Shown piece by piece: positions 13,026 through 18,496 of a DNA stretch of 18,496 nucleotides. Below the pieces are notes generated by a model. It did no database searches. It worked only from the letters and a program-made list of their open reading frames with translations, and was not told the DNA's origin. The stretch is taken from the NCBI GenBank assembly GCA_964409675.1, contig CAYPEF010000034.1:1-18496 (forward strand), in the 5' to 3' direction. Origin of the DNA: CAYMDD01 sp964409675. Lineage in GTDB: Bacteria; Pseudomonadota; Alphaproteobacteria; Rickettsiales; SXRF01. How positions within the stretch are numbered: the stretch's first letter is position 1; every line of letters starts with the position of its first letter. Both the position numbers and the translations under genes were made by a program.

Positions 13026-14054
13026 CTAATAATATTTCTTCACCAGCTGCACCAGCTCGTCGAACAGCTCCTTGCCGATATTCCCGCCGTCGCCGGTCAT
13101 GCGCGCGTTGAAGATGGCGGAGAGCGTCTCGATATGTTTTTCAATTACAATCGCGTGCGAGCGGTTTTCGCGGCGGAAATACTTGCGGCAGAAATCATTG
13201 AGGTGCGCTGCCACCTTCGCCCCCAGTATATACCCCGCCGTCAGCGCCCGCGTGCGGATGGAAAGCGCGGCGCTGCTGATGCGCTCCACGTAATTGCCCG
13301 CATAATCCGGCTGCGCCACCATGCTCTTGTGCGACTGCTTGAGCGCGGTGATATCCTTCAGAATCCACTGCAGATAATCTTCTTCCTTATTAGCAGCCTG
13401 GTCGCGCGAAAGCAGCGTCTCCAGCCCGGCCATCGCCGCCGGCACCGCTTCCAGCTTTTTCTTTAGGGAAAAATCCGGCGCCAACAGGCGCGGCCTGCCA
13501 TCCGGAAACGGCAATGCCAGCTCCTCGCGCGTAATGGAAAGCGGCGGCTGCGAGGCATCGCGCCGCTCTTGCTCCACAGGCGCGCTTTGCCGCCTGCGGT
13601 CCGGCCCAGCGTAGGACTCGGTATAGATAAACGCCCGCGGCGCGTCGATCACCGCCAGTAATTTATCGGTGAGGATGCGCGGGCTGAACGGCTTGGTAAT
13701 CACTTCATGCACGCCACTGTCGATGGCTTGTTTCAACTCTTCCGCCGAACTGCGCGCGGTAATCATGATGATCGGCAGTGTCGGGTCCACCGGCGTTTTT
13801 CCCTGCCGGATGGATTGCGCCAGCGCAATGCCGCTGCCGCCGCGAATGTCCCATTCCGTCATCAGCAGATCGATGGATTTTTCCTCCAGCAGCGAAACCG
13901 CCTCCTCCGCATCGCGCGCCAGCATGGTCTTGTTGATGCCAAGCGTTGAGATCACCCGCCGCGTCATCTGCGAAGCGCGCGCGTCGGCATCGAGAATCAG
14001 CGTATGCAGGTTACCAAACCGGTCAAAATGGCTAATAGGCGCTTCAGGAGGCAT
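13026..14054 (-). CDS. Receiver-domain protein with Glu at the phosphorylation site
   Basis: A 342-residue protein using the ATG at 14054; a GTG-initiated frame from 14099 is open but gives an atypical hydrophobic N-terminus. Neither start has a good ribosome binding site. The receiver domain (about 15-130) starts TLILDADARAS, with D22 but Ala at the second acidic position. The usual phosphoacceptor Asp is Glu67 (LLMTEWDIRGGSG). T99 (MITARS) and K121 (ITKPFS) are kept. After a linker with RRRQ and RR clusters, a helical domain (about 215-342) ends HIETLSAIFNARMTGDGG and a KELFDELVQLVKKYY tail, resembling the C-terminal domain of some alphaproteobacterial regulators (from memory). There is no recognisable DNA-binding or enzymatic domain. 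It follows hdaA after 62 bases. Confidence 0.8.
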   Translation of the reverse strand: MPPEAPISHFDRFGNLHTLILDADARASQMTRRVISTLGINKTMLARDAEEAVSLLEEKSIDLLMTEWDIRGGSGIALAQSIRQGKTPVDPTLPIIMITARSSAEELKQAIDSGVHEVITKPFSPRILTDKLLAVIDAPRAFIYTESYAGPDRRRQSAPVEQERRDASQPPLSITREELALPFPDGRPRLLAPDFSLKKKLEAVPAAMAGLETLLSRDQAANKEEDYLQWILKDITALKQSHKSMVAQPDYAGNYVERISSAALSIRTRALTAGYILGAKVAAHLNDFCRKYFRRENRSHAIVIEKHIETLSAIFNARMTGDGGNIGKELFDELVQLVKKYY

Positions 14055-14116
14055 GGAACGAAAGATTAGTAGGGCAGAAAGAGTGAGACAAACCGGCACT
14101 ATAACGGGAAGTATAT

Positions 14117-14788
14117 TTACAAACCATTACTATCTTCCAGCACCTGCCGCGCCAGCGGCACGCTGAGCGCCCTTTTTCCCGCCAGCGCTGCCGCGTCCAA
14201 CCGCGCCGCCAACGCGCGCACATAGGCCAGCGAGCGCTCGATGCGCGGCAGCAGATAGGCGATCACTTCTTCTTCAATCACCATCTGCCGGTCAGAGAAA
14301 TGCTTGCGGATCACCGCCGCCAGGAGCGCATCGTCCGGCGCGTGCAGATGCACCGAGGGCAGCGCGCGCAGGCGCGAGGTGAGATCAGGCAAAGCATATT
14401 CCCACTGCGAAACCGGCAGCCGCGAGGTGAGCACCACGCATCCTCCCTGCTCGCGCACGCCGTTCAGCAGGTGAAACAGCGCCTCCTCGGCAATCCCCCG
14501 CTCCACCCCCTCGATCACCAGCCGCGCCCCCACCGCCGCTATATCGCCGCCTTCGGGCACCTGCGCCGCCGCCAGCAGCCGTGCCTGCGCCCGCTGCGCC
14601 CAGATATGGGCAAGATGCGTTTTGCCCGAAGCCTCCGGCCCGGTCACGATCAGCCCGTAGGCGGGCCAGTCCGGCCATCTGCGGATAAAATCATATGCCT
14701 CTCGGTTGGCGTCAGAGATGGCAAACGCCTCCTCGCCGAACCGTTCGTCAAACCCGAGCGACAGCGGCAGCTGCGCAGGGCGGGTCAT
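14117..14788 (-). CDS. hdaA: HdaA, DnaA-related regulator of replication initiation
   Basis: A 223-residue AAA+ protein that, with the DNA-bound beta clamp, promotes ATP hydrolysis by DnaA and limits re-initiation. The N-terminal clamp-binding motif QLPLSL is at 6-11. Walker A is GPEASGKTHL (50-59, K56). The Walker B region reads RLVIEGVERG (89-98), with Glu93 followed by Gly where many homologues have Asp. Sensor 1 lies in VVLTSR (118-123). The lid helices include RSLAYVRALAARLD with the sensor 2 Arg. There is no domain IV, so it is not DnaA itself. Its ATG overlaps the stop of the AI-2E permease gene. The DUF2066-permease-HdaA order beside purM is a known alphaproteobacterial neighbourhood (from memory). 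Confidence 0.9.
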   Translation of the reverse strand: MTRPAQLPLSLGFDERFGEEAFAISDANREAYDFIRRWPDWPAYGLIVTGPEASGKTHLAHIWAQRAQARLLAAAQVPEGGDIAAVGARLVIEGVERGIAEEALFHLLNGVREQGGCVVLTSRLPVSQWEYALPDLTSRLRALPSVHLHAPDDALLAAVIRKHFSDRQMVIEEEVIAYLLPRIERSLAYVRALAARLDAAALAGKRALSVPLARQVLEDSNGL

Positions 14789-15870
14789 GTCTCGGGCGGC
14801 GGAATCAAATCGCCGCGGTAGAGGGGGCTATAGAGGTAATGCGTTAGCGCAAAGCGCGTCAGCACCCCGATCACAGCGGTTACCGGCACGGCAATCAATA
14901 CGCCTACAAAGCCGAACAGCGCGCCACCCGCCAGTAGCCCGAAGATCAGCCACACCGGGTGCAGCCCCACCTTCTCGCCCACCAGCTTCGGCGTGATGAA
15001 ATTGCCCTCCATCACCTGCCCGGCCACATAAATGCCAAGCACGATCAGCACGCGGTTGAAATCGTCAAACTGCAACAGCGCCAGCCCCACCGCCATCACC
15101 ATGCCGAACGCCGCGCCCAGGTAAGGAATAATCACCAGCAGCCCGCTGGCAATCCCCACCACCAGCCCGAAGCGCAAGCCCGCCAGCGTCAGCCCGATGC
15201 CGTAAAAGGCCGCCAGAATCAGCATCACGCTGAACTGCCCGTGCAGGAACCCGCCAATGGTGCGGTCGATCTCGCGCAGTTGCTGGCGGATGGTCTGCGC
15301 CTGCTGGCGCGGCAGAAGCGCATCGGCGGCCGCCACCAGCCGGTCCCAGTCGCGCAATAAATAAAACGCCACCACCGGCGTAATCAGCAGCAGCGACAGC
15401 AGGTTCAAAAAGGCGATGCCAGAATGAAACACGCCCGACACCACGTCGCCGGTTAAGTTCACCATCACGCCGGAGATATTGCCCAGCGCGTTCTTCACAT
15501 TATCCAACTGTCCTTCCTGCTTCACCATTTGCAGCAGATGCTGGATGCTGCTGCTGTAGCGCTCGCTTAGATCACGCGCGTATTCGGGCAGCATGCCGAC
15601 CAGCTCGATGATCTGCTGGCTGAGCAGCGGCACCAGCGCCACCAGCAGCAATATCACCACGCTGAAGAACGTGACGGTAATCACCCCCGTCGCCATCGTG
15701 CGCGAAAGCCCCGCCCGCTCCAGCCGGTCGGCAGAGGGGTCGAGGAAATAGGCGGTCAGCATTCCCACCACGAACGGCAGCAGGATTGCTTTGATCGCAT
15801 AGAGAAACAGTATCAGCGCCAGCCCGGCGATCAGCCAGAAAAACGCACGCTTGCTGCCTGGCTGCATCAT
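14785..15870 (-). CDS. AI-2E family (PerM-like) transporter
   Basis: A 361-residue inner-membrane protein with about eight hydrophobic helices: roughly 10-28, 29-45, 60-85, 150-172, 210-232, 233-258, 264-283 and 305-340. The family-typical PEY segment and amphipathic helices (about 92-135) lie between the third and fourth. Characteristic pieces are AYFLDPSADRLERAGLSR, TPVVAFYLLRDW, IPYLGAAFG and GNFITPKLVGEKVGLHPVW. Family members export varied small molecules or act in Na+/H+ exchange, and the substrate cannot be inferred. Two ATGs stand in tandem at the start; the first is two bases beyond the upstream stop. The stop overlaps the hdaA start. Confidence 0.9.
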   Translation of the reverse strand: MMQPGSKRAFFWLIAGLALILFLYAIKAILLPFVVGMLTAYFLDPSADRLERAGLSRTMATGVITVTFFSVVILLLVALVPLLSQQIIELVGMLPEYARDLSERYSSSIQHLLQMVKQEGQLDNVKNALGNISGVMVNLTGDVVSGVFHSGIAFLNLLSLLLITPVVAFYLLRDWDRLVAAADALLPRQQAQTIRQQLREIDRTIGGFLHGQFSVMLILAAFYGIGLTLAGLRFGLVVGIASGLLVIIPYLGAAFGMVMAVGLALLQFDDFNRVLIVLGIYVAGQVMEGNFITPKLVGEKVGLHPVWLIFGLLAGGALFGFVGVLIAVPVTAVIGVLTRFALTHYLYSPLYRGDLIPPPET

Positions 15871-15872
15871 GC

Positions 15873-16949
15873 TCAGTTCCCCTGCAATGCCCAGTAATTG
15901 CCGCTTACACTCACCGCAATGCCCTGCGCCGTAATCGCCTGCGCCAGCCCCTGCGGCGTGCCTCGGTAGGAGACGGTAAAATCCACCTGCTGCGGCGCCA
16001 TAGCCTGCAATTCGATCTTCTTCACCAGCGGGATGGATTCCAGTTTCTTGCGCATCTCCATCCAGCCCTGCATGGTGGAAAAAGTCGCCATCATCGGCTG
16101 CCGGGCTTCCAGCCCGGCACTCTCGGCCCGCTGCGCCACCACCTGCTCGCGCGCATGCGCCAGCTGGTCGGCAACGTCCCGGGCGGCGCGGGCCTCCAGC
16201 GCTTCCAGCGTCTCCTGCGGGTCGGCGCGGTAAGTCAGCAGCGACACCTCGTTCTGCGTGCGGTCCAGCATGCGCTTCACCACTTCCAGCACTTTCCCCT
16301 CTTCCTTCACCCTCGCCTGCAGGATAGCCACGTTGCGCACGCCGTAGCGACGGATCAGGTTGATATAGCTGGTGTAATTAGCGGCCATGGCCCCCTTGGC
16401 ATCGAGCGAGGCGGCGTCAATGCTGTCGCCATACGGCACAATCAGGTTACCCGATCCGGCCTCCACTCCCACCCGGTCCCACACATCGCGCCAGCTATTG
16501 TTCGGCTCCCACAGGAAGGTATTTTCCTCATCCGGCTGGAACAGCGGGATAATCAGCGTGGAGGTGCGCGTATCGTCCTCCGCCCCCACGGCGCTCACCT
16601 TACGGTCAATTAGGGCATTAACGGTGGAAGCGTCATAAGTCAGGCGCAGCGTGGCGCGGTAATGGCCGGTGGAGAGCTTTTCCTCCACCACTTCCGTGCC
16701 GCGCACCATGGCGGTGATATGCTGCGCATCCAAGCCTTTGAAGATGGCATCTTTCTGGTCCGGCGCCAGCTTATCCAGCAATTGCGCCAGCCCCTCGCGC
16801 TCGGCGCTGGCCATGGCCTTGGTGCGAGCCTCGTTGCTATCCGCCCCGTCGGCCTCCACATTGACTTCACTGACGAACGAGGTGCCCTGCGCCCGCGCAA
16901 GCGGCGAAAAAGCCAGCATCAGAGCACCAAGGAGGAGGATTTTATGCAT
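15873..16949 (-). CDS. DUF2066 family exported protein
   Basis: A 358-residue protein using the ATG at 16949. That start gives a signal peptide (MHKILLLGALMLAFSPLARA, cleavage after A20); the frame from 16970 adds seven residues in front. The N-terminal third (about 25-115) has the DUF2066 pattern of repeated Ala-rich helices followed by HYRATLRLTYD. A middle segment contains LIIPLF and NNSWRDVWDRVG. A long helical, Ala/Glu/Arg-rich stretch (about 230-285) precedes a compact C-terminal part ending GNYWALQGN. The function is unknown. It lies in a periplasmic or envelope setting, in operon with an AI-2E permease and hdaA, and is divergent from purM. Confidence 0.82.
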   Translation of the reverse strand: MHKILLLGALMLAFSPLARAQGTSFVSEVNVEADGADSNEARTKAMASAEREGLAQLLDKLAPDQKDAIFKGLDAQHITAMVRGTEVVEEKLSTGHYRATLRLTYDASTVNALIDRKVSAVGAEDDTRTSTLIIPLFQPDEENTFLWEPNNSWRDVWDRVGVEAGSGNLIVPYGDSIDAASLDAKGAMAANYTSYINLIRRYGVRNVAILQARVKEEGKVLEVVKRMLDRTQNEVSLLTYRADPQETLEALEARAARDVADQLAHAREQVVAQRAESAGLEARQPMMATFSTMQGWMEMRKKLESIPLVKKIELQAMAPQQVDFTVSYRGTPQGLAQAITAQGIAVSVSGNYWALQGN

Positions 16950-16984
16950 ATAATCCGCTTGCAGTTGCAAGAAAGAGTGAATAA

Positions 16985-17009
16985 GCCTAACGCGGGCAAC
17001 CGATTAGGC
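16985..17009. promoter_or_regulatory. Inverted repeat in the DUF2066-purM divergent region
   Basis: GCCTAA (16985-16990) and TTAGGC (17004-17009) form a six-base inverted repeat with a 13-base spacer, in the 95 bases that hold the promoters of both divergent operons. It could be an operator, or simply chance. An AT-rich TTTAAAT lies just downstream and may be part of the purM -10. I see no convincing -35. Confidence 0.25.
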
Positions 17010-17044
17010 CCCTTTAAATAGCTTTTTACACGGGCGACCGCAAC

Positions 17045-18085
17045 ATGAATACCACCTACAAAGCCGCCGGAGTGGATATCGACGCCGGCAACGCGCTGGT
17101 CGAGCGCATCAAGCCCCTTGCCAAGGCCACCTCCCGCGCTGGCGCATTGGGAGGCCTGGGCGGGTTCGGCGCCGTGTTTGACGTCAAGGCCGCCGGCTAT
17201 AAAGACCCGCTGCTCATCTCCACCACCGACGGCGTCGGCACCAAGCTCCGCATCGCCAAGGAAACCGGCCTGCACCGCACCATCGGCATCGATTTGGTGG
17301 CCATGTGCGTGAACGATCTGGTGGTGCAGGGCGCGGAACCTCTGTTCTTTCTCGATTATTTCGCCACCGGCAAGCTGGCCGTCGATACCGCCGCCGATGT
17401 CATCGCCGGCATCGCCGATGGCTGCGCGCAAGCCGGCTGCGCTTTGGTTGGCGGCGAAACCGCCGAAATGCCCTCCATGTACGCCGAAGGCGAATACGAC
17501 CTCGCCGGTTTTTCCGTCGGCGCAGTGGAGCGCGACAAGCTGCTGCCGCGCGCCGATGTAAAGGAAGGCGACGCGGTGCTTGGCCTCGCCTCCAGCGGCG
17601 TGCATTCCAACGGCTTCTCGCTGGTGCGCTACCTGCTGGCACAGCATGCCCTGCACTATAGCGACCCCGCCCCCTTCGCCCCCGGCAAAACCCTAGGCGA
17701 AGCCCTGCTGGAGCCGACGAAAATTTACGTTAAATCCTGCCTGAGTGCCATCCGCGACGAATCCTTGCAGGTCAAAGCCCTCGCCCACATCACCGGCGGC
17801 GGACTGCTGGAAAACATCCCGCGCGTATTGCCCGCCTCGCTCGGCGTCACGCTGAAGGCCAAACACCTGCCACGCCTGCCGGTATTCAGCTGGCTGCAAA
17901 CCCTCGGCAACATTACCGACCATGACATGCACCGCACCTTTAATTGCGGCATCGGCATGGTGCTGGTAACGCCCGCCGAAACCGCGAATGCCGCCGCCGA
18001 TGCCCTGCGCGCCGCCGGGGAAGAGGTGTACCCGCTGGGCCGCATCACCCCCCGCAAGCACGAGGCGGTCGTCATTGAAGCCTAG
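17045..18085 (+). CDS. purM: Phosphoribosylformylglycinamidine cyclo-ligase (AIR synthetase)
   Basis: Purine biosynthesis enzyme that closes the imidazole ring using ATP to give aminoimidazole ribonucleotide. It has 346 residues, the normal length. PurM/ThiL-type features in order are the N-terminal glycine-rich GALGGLGGFGAVFD (33-46), STTDGVGTKLRIA, GIDLVAMCVNDLVVQGAEP, FLDYFATGKL, VGGETAEMPSMY, LASSGVHSNGFSLVR and HITGGGLLENIPRVLP. The ATG at 17045 fits family N-termini (MNTTYKAAGVDIDAGN). The ribosome binding site is weak. It overlaps the 5' end of purN, so the two purine genes form one operon. Confidence 0.96.
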   Translation: MNTTYKAAGVDIDAGNALVERIKPLAKATSRAGALGGLGGFGAVFDVKAAGYKDPLLISTTDGVGTKLRIAKETGLHRTIGIDLVAMCVNDLVVQGAEPLFFLDYFATGKLAVDTAADVIAGIADGCAQAGCALVGGETAEMPSMYAEGEYDLAGFSVGAVERDKLLPRADVKEGDAVLGLASSGVHSNGFSLVRYLLAQHALHYSDPAPFAPGKTLGEALLEPTKIYVKSCLSAIRDESLQVKALAHITGGGLLENIPRVLPASLGVTLKAKHLPRLPVFSWLQTLGNITDHDMHRTFNCGIGMVLVTPAETANAAADALRAAGEEVYPLGRITPRKHEAVVIEA

Positions 18086-18496
18086 GAAAAAAACCGCCGT
18101 TCTTGTCTCCGGCAACGGCAGCAATCTGCAGGCGCTGATCGATGCCGCGCTAAACCGCGACTTTCCGGCGGAAATCAGTCTCGTCCTCTCCAACCGCCGC
18201 GAGGCATACGCGCTGAAGCGCGCCGCTTCCGAAGGCATCCCATCGCAGATCATCCTCCACGGCGATTACGCCACCCGCGAAGCCTTCGACAAGGCCATGC
18301 ACGAAGCGCTCACCGACGCCGGCATCGAACTCGTCTGCCTCGCCGGCTTCATGCGCCTGCTCTCCCCGTGGTTCGTGCAGAAATGGCACGACCGGATGCT
18401 CAACATCCACCCCTCGCTCCTTCCCGCCTTCAAGGGCCTCGACGCGGTCACGCAAGCCTTGGAAGCAGGCGTAAAAATCACCGGCTGCAGCGTCCA
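18075..18496 (+). CDS. purN: Phosphoribosylglycinamide formyltransferase, 3' end beyond right edge
   Basis: Folate-dependent enzyme of purine synthesis that transfers a formyl group from 10-formyl-tetrahydrofolate to GAR. About 140 of roughly 200 residues are present. No ATG or GTG is suitably placed; the best start is TTG at 18075, giving MKPRKKTAVLVSGNGSNLQA with GAGG nine bases upstream. It overlaps the end of purM by 11 bases. The GAR-binding loop is SGNGSNLQ (12-19). The active-site residues N110 and H112 are in NIHPSLLPAFKG. The catalytic Asp that comes later in the family lies beyond the window. Translation is probably coupled to purM. Confidence 0.93.
   Translation, partial: MKPRKKTAVLVSGNGSNLQALIDAALNRDFPAEISLVLSNRREAYALKRAASEGIPSQIILHGDYATREAFDKAMHEALTDAGIELVCLAGFMRLLSPWFVQKWHDRMLNIHPSLLPAFKGLDAVTQALEAGVKITGCSV

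Noticed and set aside
16919..17656. Minus-strand frame of 245 codons opposite purM
   Set aside because: It is Gly/Ala/His-rich antisense translation of purM and overlaps the DUF2066 start region.

Overview
The window looks like a chromosomal segment of a fairly high-GC alphaproteobacterium. Three things support this. The tmRNA gene is of the circularly permuted, two-piece alphaproteobacterial type. The SspB is the alphaproteobacterial form. The neighbourhoods are alphaproteobacterial: Tim44-like protein/MltA/Smr, DUF6111/CCA-adding enzyme, and DUF2066/AI-2E permease/HdaA divergent from purMN. I cannot name a genus. Two runs of exactly 100 N (2071-2170 and 9603-9702) are assembly gaps of unknown true size.

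Layout. 1-467 (minus) is the 5' part of an unrecognised, lower-GC gene that runs off the left edge. 500-2001 (minus) holds a DUF6111 membrane protein translationally coupled to a CCA tRNA nucleotidyltransferase. Directly upstream of that pair lies an 8-bp tandem repeat array that the assembly could not cross. 2346-6647 (minus) is a five-gene, tightly overlapping envelope operon: Tim44-like protein, MltA lytic transglycosylase lipoprotein, Smr-domain protein, OmpR-like regulator, EnvZ-like kinase. 6718-9033 (minus) holds cysteine synthase, a MoeB/ThiF/HesA-type E1-like enzyme and an exported SH3-repeat protein. 9183-11224 (minus) holds a small membrane protein, coaC and coaB as separate overlapping genes, and dut. 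The ends of coaB and dut are lost in the second N gap.

11235-12854 is the trans-translation region. A permuted ssrA gene on the plus strand has a strong promoter, an acceptor piece, an excised spacer, a coding piece and a terminator. A little further on is sspB, the adaptor that delivers tmRNA-tagged proteins to ClpXP. Between them, on the opposite strand, is a low-GC gene for a small secreted four-cysteine protein. The tag encoded by this tmRNA contains the ANDN motif twice.

13026-16949 (minus) holds DUF2066 protein, AI-2E family permease, HdaA (regulatory inactivation of DnaA) and a receiver-domain protein whose phosphoacceptor Asp is replaced by Glu. 17045-18496 (plus) is purM-purN of purine synthesis, with purN cut by the right edge.

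Most of the window is ordinary core genome. The most unusual parts are the double-motif tmRNA tag next to sspB, the octamer array in the cca leader, the split CoaBC, and the degenerate receiver.
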